Positions 40,033 to 48,573 of a stretch of DNA of 64,000 nt are shown here, piece after piece. The stretch is taken from positions 124,001 through 188,000 of the forward strand of contig NZ_JALIEA010000013.1 of assembly GCF_022869005.1 (NCBI RefSeq). Reading direction: 5' to 3'. The position numbers were made by a program, and so were the translations under genes. Source of the stretch: Corynebacterium kalidii (GTDB taxonomy: Bacteria; Actinomycetota; Actinomycetes; Mycobacteriales; Mycobacteriaceae). The notes beneath the pieces are model-generated. The model was not told where the DNA came from. It made no database searches and was given only the letters and a program-made list of their open reading frames with translations. How positions within the stretch are numbered: position 1 is the first letter of the stretch; each line of letters starts with the position of its first letter.

Positions 40033-41802
40033 TCAGGGGCTGTCCCTGCTGCCCCGGCCACCCGCCAGCCCGCCGAACAGCGCATACGCCAACGGCAGCA
40101 GCGACAGCACCATCATCGTGGTGCCCACGGTCTGCGCGGCCCCGCCGTCACCACCGCGCAGCACCGCGCCACCGACGACCAGCCCGACGAAGACGATCGC
40201 CGCGACCACGCGCACCGCCGCGCGCTCCAGGCGCTTGAGCTGGCGTTCGACCTGTGGTGTGTTGACCGACAGGTCGCCGCTCTCGATCATGGTGATCGCC
40301 GTGTCCAGGCGGTGGGGCAACCGCCCCAGCACCCGGACCGTGGCCGCCGTCGTGCCGATGGCGCGGTGCGCCAGGTCCTTCGCCGAGGCCCCGGCACGCT
40401 CCCGGACCAGCCGGGCGGCGAACGGCTCCACCGAATCCCAGATGTTGAACGAGTGGTCCAGGGTGGAGCACAGCCCGGACAGCATCGACACCGCCCGCAT
40501 GATCAGCAGGAGGTTCTCCGGCAGCTGGAACGGCATCGAGCGGATCACGTCCCGGAACCGCGCGGCGAAGTCCTCGAACTCGCGGGGGTCGACACGCTGC
40601 AGGTCCATGACCCCCATCCCGCCGAACCGGGCGAACAGCTCGGTCACCGCCACCTGCAGTTCAGCGGTGTCCGCGGTGGGCAGCACCACCCCCAGGCGCT
40701 GCATCGCGGTGACCATGCCCGGGCCGTCCTGCATGCCCACGGCCACCACCAGGTCCTGGAGCCGCGACTTGAGCTCGTCGTCCACGGTGCTGGTCATCCC
40801 GAAGTCGATGAAGGTCAGGCGGAACCCGCCGGGGCCGCGGGAGGCGTCCGGGGTGACGAAGATGTTCCCGGGGTGCGGGTCGGCGTGGAAACGGCCGGTC
40901 ACGAACAACTGCGTGAACATCGACTCGGCGAGCGTCGCCGCCACCCGCGACGGGTCGACACCGGCGGCGCGCAGGGCGTCGACGTCGCTGACCTTGACCG
41001 CCGTGACGTCCTGCAGGGTCAGGACGCGCCGGGTGCTGCGTTCCCACACGACGGCGGGGGCGTCCACGCCGGGGTCGGCGTCCGGCCCGGAACGGAAACC
41101 GGTGAGGAAGGCGTCGGCCTCCGCCGCCTCGTGCAGGTAGTCGATCTCCTCGTAACTGGTGCGGGCGAACTCCTCCACCAGCGCCGGGACGTCCGCGCGG
41201 GCGGCGATGAACCGGATCCGCGACAACCACCCGGCGATACGCCGCAGCGCGGCCAGGTCCACCTCGACGATGTCGGCGATACCCGGACGCTGGATCTTCA
41301 CCACCACGTCCCGGAACCCGACGTCCGCGGCGTCCTGTGCCCGCAGCGTGGCCTTGTACGCCTGCCCCAGGGACGCCGCCGCCAACGGTTCCGGGCGGAC
41401 GTCGTCGAACGCCCGCGACAGCGGCATGCCGAGCTCGTCCTCCGCCAACGAGACCATCGCCGCGGCGTCCTCCGCGGGCACCTTGTCCTGCAGCTCGGCG
41501 AGCTCCCCGGTGACCGACGTCGGCAGGATGTCGATACGGGTCGACATGAACTGGCCGACCTTGATCATCAGCCCGCCGAGCCCGGTGGCCAGCACCCGGA
41601 ACCGGGCGGCCGCACGGACGAACCGGCGTTCCTGCCCACGGCGGCTGAGTGCGCGCAGGCCGAGACGTGGCAGCACCAGCTCGAACCACCACATCTGCAC
41701 CATCAGCCACAGGCCGAAGGCGGTGATGCGGCGGTAGCGGCGGCGGAGCTCCCGCCGCCCGGGGCGGTCAGGCCCCGTCGGAGCTGCCGGCACTGTCTGC
41801 AC
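40033..41802 (-). CDS. ABC1/AarF/UbiB family atypical kinase
   Basis: The 589-residue UbiB-family protein has KVGQFMSTR (KxGQ motif), AAASLGQAYKA (Ala-rich nucleotide loop), HADPHPGNIFVTP and FIDFGM of the atypical kinase core, and two C-terminal membrane segments (about residues 525-575). Family members act as ATPases that help lipid-quinone synthesis or transport. The GTG at 41802 overlaps the PadR gene by 35 bp, so both are in one transcript; GTG 41793 is an alternative. The 9-bp repeat tract in the PadR gene ends immediately upstream of this start. Confidence 0.9.
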   Translation of the reverse strand: MQTVPAAPTGPDRPGRRELRRRYRRITAFGLWLMVQMWWFELVLPRLGLRALSRRGQERRFVRAAARFRVLATGLGGLMIKVGQFMSTRIDILPTSVTGELAELQDKVPAEDAAAMVSLAEDELGMPLSRAFDDVRPEPLAAASLGQAYKATLRAQDAADVGFRDVVVKIQRPGIADIVEVDLAALRRIAGWLSRIRFIAARADVPALVEEFARTSYEEIDYLHEAAEADAFLTGFRSGPDADPGVDAPAVVWERSTRRVLTLQDVTAVKVSDVDALRAAGVDPSRVAATLAESMFTQLFVTGRFHADPHPGNIFVTPDASRGPGGFRLTFIDFGMTSTVDDELKSRLQDLVVAVGMQDGPGMVTAMQRLGVVLPTADTAELQVAVTELFARFGGMGVMDLQRVDPREFEDFAARFRDVIRSMPFQLPENLLLIMRAVSMLSGLCSTLDHSFNIWDSVEPFAARLVRERAGASAKDLAHRAIGTTAATVRVLGRLPHRLDTAITMIESGDLSVNTPQVERQLKRLERAAVRVVAAIVFVGLVVGGAVLRGGDGGAAQTVGTTMMVLSLLPLAYALFGGLAGGRGSRDSP

Positions 41803-42469
41803 TGTCGGCCCCGTCGGCCCTGTCGGCCCCGTCGGCCCTGTCGGCCCTGTCGGCCCTGTCTGGATCGCCGTCCTCGGCGAGGATGCCGTAGATCCGGCGA
41901 CGGGTCTCGTCGAGCAGCGAGGTGGCGCGACGGCGCTGGTCCTCGGTACCGCTGAGGGCGACCTGGTGCACCGCCTGAGCCAGTTTCACGCCCGCCTTCG
42001 GCAGCTCACCGCGGCCGTCGAACAGCCGGGTGAACGCCTCCCACGGTGCCGCGGCGGCCGGGGAGGCGTCCTCGGCGACCTCGCCCGCCTCGGCACGTCC
42101 TGCCTCGGTCAGGGTGTAGGTCCGCCGGCCGTCGCTCTCCTCCACGGTGGCCAGCCCCTCGTCGACGAGGAGCTGCAGCTCCGGGTAGACCTCGGCGGCC
42201 CCCGGTGCAGCGTCGCCGTCCTGCTCCGCGATCTCCCGGACGACCTGTCCGCCGTGGCGGGGGCCGTGGGAGAGGACGTCGAGGACCGCGGCGTGCACAC
42301 TGCGGGCGGGCTGCTGCGGACGGTGCGGTTGCCGGGACCGGTGCAGTCGTCCGCCCTGGTCAGGGACGGGGACCTGGAAGGGCAGGTAGTCGCGTACGTT
42401 GTCGAGCAGGTTCCACAGTGCCTCGGGGTCCGGGGCGCCGTCGTATCGGTTCTGGTGAGGGTATCCCAT
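41768..42469 (-). CDS. PadR family transcriptional regulator with repetitive acidic tail
   Basis: The 233-residue protein has a PadR-type winged helix (about residues 58-125: VHAAVLDVLSHGPRHGGQVVREIAEQ, then VYPELQLLVDEGLATVEESDGRRTYTLTEAGR) and a helical dimer part. The C-terminal 30 residues are DRAD/DGAD/DSAD repeats encoded by six 9-bp DNA units, a likely length-variable tail. It lies just upstream of, and overlaps, the AarF kinase gene, so co-regulation is likely. The effector is unknown. Confidence 0.85.
   Translation of the reverse strand: MGYPHQNRYDGAPDPEALWNLLDNVRDYLPFQVPVPDQGGRLHRSRQPHRPQQPARSVHAAVLDVLSHGPRHGGQVVREIAEQDGDAAPGAAEVYPELQLLVDEGLATVEESDGRRTYTLTEAGRAEAGEVAEDASPAAAAPWEAFTRLFDGRGELPKAGVKLAQAVHQVALSGTEDQRRRATSLLDETRRRIYGILAEDGDPDRADRADRADGADRADGADSADSAGSSDGA
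41803..41856. repeat. Six-copy 9-bp tandem repeat (minisatellite)
   Basis: Six contiguous units alternate TGTCGGCCC and CGTCGGCCC (four T-type, two C-type). The tract lies in the 3' end of the PadR gene and directly abuts the aarF GTG at 41802. Gain or loss of a unit keeps both frames. Confidence 0.9.
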
Positions 42470-42517
42470 GTCAGCGCCTCCCTGCGCCTGGTGACGGATC
42501 GGTGGACCACATCAACG

Positions 42518-43477
42518 CTACCCGCGCTCGCTGTCCGGCACCTGGGAGCGTTCCGTCCGGCCGTTGGCACGGAGCACCTCGACCGCATGCACCGTCGCAT
42601 GGCCCCGCCACTCCAGGGACGCGGAAGCCGAGTAGCTGGTGAAGTCCACCGGCCAGCCACCGTCGGCGCACTGCGCCTGTTCGAGCCGGTCCAGGTCCGC
42701 GACGACGGCCCGGACGTCGAGTAACTCCCGCACAGGACGTCCCGGGACAGGGGCGAAGTCCAGGAGTCGGAGCGTTTCGCCTTCTGCCCCGCCCTCGACG
42801 GGGACCGCCCCGTCCACCGGCACGAACCTGGCCATGTCCCTGAGCAGGTCGGCGGTCACCCTGCCGTCCGCGGCGCCGCTGTCACAGGCGGCGTCGAGGA
42901 ACCGTAGGGAGAAGGAGAGGACGTACGCGAACGGCGGGGAGGCGCTGCCGGTGATGGTGGTGACGGCGTCGAGGCAGTAGCGGGTGGCCGTCGCGAGCCA
43001 CGGGTGGTCCCGCACGGTTGCGTCGGTGCGGGCGAGCAGATGCGCCTGTGCGGCGACCGCCGCGGTGATCTGCAGCGAGGATTCGGGGTGTCCCGCCTGT
43101 ACCGCCTGTGCCGAGTCGACCCAGAACGGGGCACAGCCGGTCGGGTCGGTGATAGGCGACGCGAACGGCAACCCACCGTCCGGGAGGGTCACCGACTGCA
43201 GCCAGTCGAGCAGTGGAACGGTGTGCGGCGATGTCGCGGGAGCCGCGGTGACCAGTGCTTCGAGGGCGTGGAGCGCGCCGGCCGGCTGGCTTTCCGCCGC
43301 CCGCAGGTCCGGTTCCAGGCCCCAGCCGTACCCGCCGTCAGGGTTCCGGTAGGCGTCGAGGCCACGGATCACGGCGTCCTGCCCGGTGCCGGTCGTCAGG
43401 ACCTCGAACCGTCGACGGTCGAGGACGCGGGCATGGGAGGTCATGAACCGTGACGCGAGGGTGAGGTCGATGCCCAT
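42518..43477 (-). CDS. Prenyltransferase/terpene-cyclase-like alpha-toroid protein, function unknown
   Basis: This 319-residue soluble protein is made of helical repeats like the alpha/alpha toroid of terpene cyclases and prenyltransferase beta subunits. [44 protein letters not shown] and [34 protein letters not shown] are QW-like repeats. No DxDD or zinc ligand set is evident, so catalysis is doubtful. ATG 43477 ([12 protein letters not shown]) is chosen. It is divergent from gluQ, with 66 bp between. Confidence 0.65.
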   Translation of the reverse strand: MGIDLTLASRFMTSHARVLDRRRFEVLTTGTGQDAVIRGLDAYRNPDGGYGWGLEPDLRAAESQPAGALHALEALVTAAPATSPHTVPLLDWLQSVTLPDGGLPFASPITDPTGCAPFWVDSAQAVQAGHPESSLQITAAVAAQAHLLARTDATVRDHPWLATATRYCLDAVTTITGSASPPFAYVLSFSLRFLDAACDSGAADGRVTADLLRDMARFVPVDGAVPVEGGAEGETLRLLDFAPVPGRPVRELLDVRAVVADLDRLEQAQCADGGWPVDFTSYSASASLEWRGHATVHAVEVLRANGRTERSQVPDSERG

Positions 43478-43543
43478 GGCCCCATACTCCCCGAAAACCC
43501 CCGGCACCGTCCGGTAGCGCCGGGCACCGTTATCCTGAAGACC

Positions 43544-44464
43544 ATGACTTCCCTCCGGGCCAACGGACGCTACGCACCCAGCCCCAGCGGCGACCTGCAC
43601 CTCGGCAACCTGCGTACCGCCGTGCTCGCCGAGGCGTGGGCGCGCACCACCGGCCGCGGGTTCGTCCTGCGTGTCGACGACATCGACGCCTCCCGGTCCT
43701 CGGAGATCTCCGCCGAGCGGCAGCTGGAGGACCTCGAGGCCGTCGGCGTCACCTGGGGTGGGGCGGTCGCCCGCCAGTCGGAGACCGTCGACCGGTACGA
43801 GGTCGCCCTGGAACGCCTCCGGGAGGACGGCCTGGTCTACGAGTGCTACTGCTCCCGCAAGGACATCCGCGAGGCCGCCCGCGCACCGCACGCCGTCCCC
43901 GGCCACTACCCCGGCACTTGCCGTGACCTGGACGACGCCGAACGGGAACGACGACGCGACGCCCTCGCCGCCGAGGGACGCGTCCCCTCCCTGCGGCTGC
44001 GTGCGCAGGTCGGCGAGTGGACGGTGCGCGAGACCTTCGCCGTGCCGGGCGGACGCCACACCGGCGAGGTCGACGACATGGTGCTGCGACGTGGCGGGCA
44101 GGGAGGCGCGGACACCGGCGTGGCCTACAACCTCGCCGTCGTCGTCGACGACACCCTGGCCGGTGTCGACCAGGTCGTCCGTGGTGACGACCTGCTCAGC
44201 TCCGCACCGCGGCAGGCCTACCTGGCGCACCTGCTCGACCTGCCGGAGGTGGAGTACGTGCACGTCCCCCTGGTGCTCGGCCCCACCGGTGAACGGCTGG
44301 CGAAGCGCGACGGGGCGGTCACCCTGCGCGACATGCCCGGCGACACCCTGGAGGAGAAGGGACGGGTCGCGCGTGACTGGATCGACCGGTCCATCGGGGA
44401 GGCTGCGCTGGAGGACCCGCGGTCGCTGAGCCACGAACCGGTGACCTGGACGGGGCAGGGGTGA
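43544..44464 (+). CDS. gluQ: Glutamyl-queuosine tRNA(Asp) synthetase (GluQ-RS)
   Basis: GluQ-RS attaches glutamate to queuosine 34 of tRNA-Asp. The 306-residue protein is a truncated GluRS catalytic core without an anticodon-binding domain. [18 protein letters not shown] is the HIGH-type region, [11 protein letters not shown] the KMSKS-type loop, and CYC (in YECYCSRKD), Tyr in GHYPG and the following Cys match the zinc ligands of the E. coli enzyme. ATG 43544 lies 7 nt behind TATCCT. With tgt 5 kb away, this implies that the organism makes or salvages queuosine. Confidence 0.92.
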   Translation: MTSLRANGRYAPSPSGDLHLGNLRTAVLAEAWARTTGRGFVLRVDDIDASRSSEISAERQLEDLEAVGVTWGGAVARQSETVDRYEVALERLREDGLVYECYCSRKDIREAARAPHAVPGHYPGTCRDLDDAERERRRDALAAEGRVPSLRLRAQVGEWTVRETFAVPGGRHTGEVDDMVLRRGGQGGADTGVAYNLAVVVDDTLAGVDQVVRGDDLLSSAPRQAYLAHLLDLPEVEYVHVPLVLGPTGERLAKRDGAVTLRDMPGDTLEEKGRVARDWIDRSIGEAALEDPRSLSHEPVTWTGQG

Positions 44465-44509
44465 GCGGTCGGCGCTGAGTCAGCGGGCCGGGTGTCAGCG
44501 CAACGGGTG

Positions 44510-45319
44510 TCACCGCACCGAGCGCCGCCCGAACACCGGGGCGACCTTCGCCGCCGCGGCCTTCTGCGCGGTCCGCGTGTTCTTCTCGGCGAGCAGCCGG
44601 ACCTGGCGCATCCGCTCGCGGAAGAACGTGGCCCGCGGGCCGGACGTCCAGGTCTCGTCCACCAGCCTCTTGGCGTAGGCCACGGCGTCGGGGGAGCGCG
44701 TGGCGAGGACCGCGGCGAAGGCCTCGGCGGCCTCCACCGGGTCCTCGGCGACCTCGCTGGCCAGCCCGTACTCCACCGCGGCGTGGCCGTCGACGACCTC
44801 GCCGGTCATCGTCAGTTTCTTCAGCACGTCCGCCCGCAGCTGCTGGGGCAGGGTCCGCATCCCGGACATGTCCGGGACCAGCCCCCATTTCGATTCCAGG
44901 ATGCTCCACTGGGCGTCGGCGGTGGTGAACCGCCAGTCCGCGGCCAGCGCCAGCTGCAGTCCACCGCCGAAGCAGTGACCGTGCACCGCGGCGATCACCG
45001 GCACCGGCAGCCGCCGGAACCCCCAGCACGCCTCCTGGAACTGGTTCGTCCCACGCCACGGACGGGGCAGGAACGACGCCACCATCGACGACGGCTTCCG
45101 CATCGCCGAAGCGAAGTCCAACCCGGCGCTGAAGGAACGTCCCTCCCCGGAGAGGACCACGGCACGCACCGTCCGGTCCGCCCGGATGCGGCGCGTGACG
45201 GCCACCAGCTCGTCGAGGATCTCCAGGGTCAGCGAGTTCAGCTTGTCCGGACGGTTGAGCCGGACGTGGGCGATCCGGACGGGCCCGTCGGTGATGGTCA
45301 GGGTGGGAAGGTCACTCAT
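44510..45319 (-). CDS. Enoyl-CoA hydratase/isomerase (crotonase) family protein
   Basis: This 269-residue crotonase-fold protein has RLNRPDKLNSLT, SGEGRSFSAGLDFA (oxyanion hole), AAVHGHCFGGGLQLALAADWRF and ILESKWGLVPDMSG. One of the two hydratase glutamates is Gln in GGGLQLAL while the second Glu remains (ILES), so true hydration of enoyl-CoA is doubtful and isomerase or another acyl-CoA activity is possible. The C-terminal tail is long and basic. GTG starts further upstream exist, but MSDLPTLTI at 45319 is natural. It converges on gluQ. Confidence 0.85.
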   Translation of the reverse strand: MSDLPTLTITDGPVRIAHVRLNRPDKLNSLTLEILDELVAVTRRIRADRTVRAVVLSGEGRSFSAGLDFASAMRKPSSMVASFLPRPWRGTNQFQEACWGFRRLPVPVIAAVHGHCFGGGLQLALAADWRFTTADAQWSILESKWGLVPDMSGMRTLPQQLRADVLKKLTMTGEVVDGHAAVEYGLASEVAEDPVEAAEAFAAVLATRSPDAVAYAKRLVDETWTSGPRATFFRERMRQVRLLAEKNTRTAQKAAAAKVAPVFGRRSVR

Positions 45320-45372
45320 ACCGGTCAACGCTAGAGGACCGGGTGGGGTGGCCGTGGGGGAACGACCGACGA

Positions 45373-45387
45373 CCCCCGTGCCGGGGG
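45373..45387 (-). terminator. Possible hairpin terminator after the sugar kinase gene
   Basis: CCCCCG and CGGGGG surround a 3-nt loop, 5 bp past the kinase stop on the minus strand. No T-run follows, so it is a weak candidate. Confidence 0.4.
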
Positions 45388-45392
45388 CGCGG

Positions 45393-46325
45393 CTAGCCGT
45401 CGGCGGGCAGGTCAGTGCGCAGGTCGGCAGGCAGGTCGGAGGGTGACGGCGGCTGGGCACCCTCCCGGGACACGGCGACCGCGGCGCTGGCCAGGGCGGT
45501 CTCCAGGGCCCGGCGCACCTGGCCGTCGCCCACCGGGGCCCCGGTGACGAGCGACCGGTCCACACCGTCACGGACCAGGGCGAACAACAGCCCGGACATG
45601 AAGGCGTCCCCAGCGCCGATGGTGTCGACCACCTCCGCCGGACGGGCAGCCAGGTCGTAGGTCCGCCCGTCCACCACCGCGGTGCACCCCTGCCCGCCAC
45701 GCGTCACCACGGTGACCCGCGGGCCGGAGGCGGCGACGGACGTCAGCACGTCCTCCACCGTCCCGTCCGTCCCGTCGCCGGCGAGCCACCGGGCGTCCTC
45801 GTCACTGAACTTCACCACGTGGCAGGCGGCAGCGAGGTCCCGGACCTTCGCGCGTGTGGCGGCGGGGTCCCCCATGACGTCCGGACGGATATTCGGGTCA
45901 TAGCTGCGGAGCACGCCGGACCCCGCCGCGGCCACGGCCCGCCGGGTGACCGCCCCGCCGGGTTCGAGGACGGCGCCGATCGACCCGGTGTGGACCAGGG
46001 AGACCCCGGTGAGGTCGGGCGAGGGGAGGGACCAGCCGAGGGTGAAGTCGTACTGCGCCACCCCGGCGTCGTCGAGGGTGACCGCGGCGACTGAGGTGCG
46101 GCCGTCGTCCACGGCACCGTCCGGGAGGGTGACGCCCTCACTGTCCAGCAGCGAGGTGATCTGCCGGCCGTACCCGTCGTCGCCGACGCGGGTATGCAGC
46201 GTGACCGGCAGACCGAGGCGGGCGAGCCCCACCGCGACGTTGAGCGGTGACCCTCCGACGAAGGCCGTGCCGTCGGCGACCACGTCGACAAGTGCTTCGC
46301 CGATGACGGCGATCTGTGCAGGCAT
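45393..46325 (-). CDS. PfkB family carbohydrate kinase (fructokinase-like)
   Basis: The 310-residue ribokinase-family sugar kinase has GGSPLNVAVGLARLG (substrate motif), SYDPNIRPDVM, FSDEDARWL and the ATP/anion hole motif DTIGAGDAFMSG with catalytic Asp. It would phosphorylate fructose or a related sugar; no transporter or glycosidase gene adjoins to fix the substrate. ATG 46325 has AGGAG at 9 nt. TACACT on the minus strand (46404-46409) is a likely -10. It is divergent from nadE. Confidence 0.88.
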   Translation of the reverse strand: MPAQIAVIGEALVDVVADGTAFVGGSPLNVAVGLARLGLPVTLHTRVGDDGYGRQITSLLDSEGVTLPDGAVDDGRTSVAAVTLDDAGVAQYDFTLGWSLPSPDLTGVSLVHTGSIGAVLEPGGAVTRRAVAAAGSGVLRSYDPNIRPDVMGDPAATRAKVRDLAAACHVVKFSDEDARWLAGDGTDGTVEDVLTSVAASGPRVTVVTRGGQGCTAVVDGRTYDLAARPAEVVDTIGAGDAFMSGLLFALVRDGVDRSLVTGAPVGDGQVRRALETALASAAVAVSREGAQPPSPSDLPADLRTDLPADG

Positions 46326-46500
46326 CCGGACACACTCCTGGTAGGCGGTTGGTAGACGGTGGGGACGCGGGGCCACTGACCGACCGCGCACGCTCACCGG
46401 TCGAGTGTAGTGACCGACGGGGGCGGCCCCCGGACGGCCCCGGACTGCAGGGGACCGAGCCCGTCGGCACCGTGTCCGGGTCGGCTGGCAGACTGTACCC

Positions 46501-48573
46501 ATGTCCGAACAGCAGCACACACCGCACGGCGGCGCCTACACCCACGGCTTCGCCCGGGTCGCCGCGGCCACCGTCCCGGTCGCCGTCGCCGACCCGGCGA
46601 CGAACGCCCGCGCCGTCCTCGACACCGCCCGCGGCCTGCACGACGACCACGTCGCCGTCGCCGTGTTCCCCGAGCTCTGCCTCACCGGCTACGCCATCGA
46701 CGACCTCGTGCTGCAGGACGTCCTGCTCGACGCGGTCACCGACGCGCTGGCCACGCTCGTCGCCGCCTCGGAGACGCTCTTCCCCGTGCTCGTCGTCGGC
46801 GCCCCGCTGGCACACGGCAACCGGCTGTACAACTGTGCCGTGGTCATCCACCGGGGCCGGATCCTCGGCGTCACCCCGAAGTCCCACCTGCCGACGTACC
46901 GAGAGTTCCACGAACGCCGCTGGTACGCGCCGGGCGACGAGGTCCGTGGCGCCGACTCGACGGTCCGCGTCGGGGACACGGAGGTGCCCTTCGGCACCGA
47001 CCTGCTCTTCGAGGCGCAGGACGTCCCGGACCTCACCGTCCACGCGGAGATCTGCGAGGACATGTGGGTCCCGGTGCCCCCGTCCTCCCTCGCCGCCCTG
47101 CAGGGGGCGACGGTCCTGGCGAACCTGTCCGGCAGCCCGATCACCGTCCAGCGTGCCGACGACCGCCACCTGCTGGCCAGGTCGGCGTCCTACCGGAATA
47201 CCGCGGCCTACGTCTACGCCGCCGCCGGCCAGGGCGAGTCCACCAACGACGTCTCCTGGGACGGGCAGACGATGGTGTACGAGCACGGTGTGCTGCTCCG
47301 GGAGAGCGAACGCTTCCCGGACGGCCCGCGCGTCAGCATCGCCGACGTGGACGTCCGCGGACTCCGCGCGGCGCGCCGGCGGCAGGGCACGTTCGACGAC
47401 AACCGCCGGAGCGTGCAGGCAGGTCCGGACGCGCGGTTCCGGCGCATCGGGTTCACGCTGGCCCCGCCGCAGGGGGACGTGGGCCTGCGCCGCGACGTCG
47501 CACGGTTCCCGTTCGTCCCCGGCGACCCCGCCCGCCTGGCGCAGGACTGCTACGAGACCTTCAACATCCAGGTCTCGGGCCTGGTCCAGCGGCTGCAGGC
47601 CATCGGGAACCCGCGCCCGGTGATCGGGGTGTCCGGCGGCCTGGACTCCACCCACGCACTGCTGGTGGTGGCGCGGGCGATGGACCGCACCGGTCGGCCA
47701 CGCTCCGACATCCTGGCCTACACGATGCCCGGCTTCGCCACCTCCGACCACACGAAGTCGAACGCCGTGGCGCTGGCGGAGGCACTGGGCGCGACGATCG
47801 AGACCCTCGACATCCGTCCCGCCGCCACCGAGATGCTCGCCCGGATGGGGCACCCGGCCGGCGACGGCGAGCCGGTGTACGACGTGACCTTCGAGAACGT
47901 GCAGGCGGGCCTGCGCACCGACTACCTCTTCCGCCTGGCCAACCACCTCGGCGGCATCGTGGTGGGCACCGGGGACCTCTCCGAGTTCGCCCTCGGTTGG
48001 TGCACCTACGGGGTCGGCGACCAGATGAGCCACTACGCGGTGAACTCCGGTGTGCCCAAGACCCTGATCCAGCACCTCATCCGGTGGGTCATCGCCGACG
48101 GCACCGTGGTCGGGGAGGACGCCGCGGAGGTCCTGCGCTCGGTGCTGGACACCGAGATCAGCCCGGAGCTGGTCCCCGCCGGCCCCGACGGGCAGGTGCA
48201 GTCCACCGAGGACACCATCGGACCGTACGCGCTGCACGACTTCACGTTGTGGCACGTGCTGCGCGGCACCCGGCCCACCACGGTCGCCTTCCTCGCCTGG
48301 CACGCCTGGAAAGACGCAGAGGCCGGTCAGTGGCCCGCCGGGTTCCCGGACGAGGACCGCTACTGCTACGACCTCGACACGATCGTGCGGTGGGAACGCA
48401 CCTTCCTGCGTCGCTTCTTCGGCTTCGCCCAGTTCAAACGCACGGCCGTGCCCAACGGGCCGAAGGTGTCCCCGGCGGGCTCACTGTCGCCGCGGGGTGA
48501 CTGGCGGGCCCCGTCGGACGGCAACGCCCGCGCGTGGCTCGCCGAGCTCGACCGCGCCTACCCGCCGGCCTGA
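46501..48573 (+). CDS. nadE: Glutamine-dependent NAD+ synthetase (NadE)
   Basis: This 690-residue two-domain enzyme completes NAD synthesis by amidating deamido-NAD. The N-terminal nitrilase-type glutaminase domain has VFPELCLTGYAIDD (catalytic Glu), VTPKSHLPTYREFHERRW (Lys) and HAEICEDMWVP (Cys nucleophile). The synthetase domain has VIGVSGGLDSTHAL (PP-loop), then VVGTGDLSEFALGWCTYG and GVPKTLIQHLIRW. Length is typical for actinobacterial NadE. The last 16 bp overlap the convergent dsdA gene. Confidence 0.95.
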   Translation: MSEQQHTPHGGAYTHGFARVAAATVPVAVADPATNARAVLDTARGLHDDHVAVAVFPELCLTGYAIDDLVLQDVLLDAVTDALATLVAASETLFPVLVVGAPLAHGNRLYNCAVVIHRGRILGVTPKSHLPTYREFHERRWYAPGDEVRGADSTVRVGDTEVPFGTDLLFEAQDVPDLTVHAEICEDMWVPVPPSSLAALQGATVLANLSGSPITVQRADDRHLLARSASYRNTAAYVYAAAGQGESTNDVSWDGQTMVYEHGVLLRESERFPDGPRVSIADVDVRGLRAARRRQGTFDDNRRSVQAGPDARFRRIGFTLAPPQGDVGLRRDVARFPFVPGDPARLAQDCYETFNIQVSGLVQRLQAIGNPRPVIGVSGGLDSTHALLVVARAMDRTGRPRSDILAYTMPGFATSDHTKSNAVALAEALGATIETLDIRPAATEMLARMGHPAGDGEPVYDVTFENVQAGLRTDYLFRLANHLGGIVVGTGDLSEFALGWCTYGVGDQMSHYAVNSGVPKTLIQHLIRWVIADGTVVGEDAAEVLRSVLDTEISPELVPAGPDGQVQSTEDTIGPYALHDFTLWHVLRGTRPTTVAFLAWHAWKDAEAGQWPAGFPDEDRYCYDLDTIVRWERTFLRRFFGFAQFKRTAVPNGPKVSPAGSLSPRGDWRAPSDGNARAWLAELDRAYPPA

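Noticed and set aside
41803..41856. Tandem repeat as a CRISPR array
   Set aside because: Units are 9 bp with no spacers and lie in coding sequence; no cas genes are in the window.
46138..48303. Minus-strand open frame of 721 codons opposite nadE
   Set aside because: nadE is complete with glutaminase and synthetase motifs; the antisense frame is Gly/Val/Arg-rich shadow coding.
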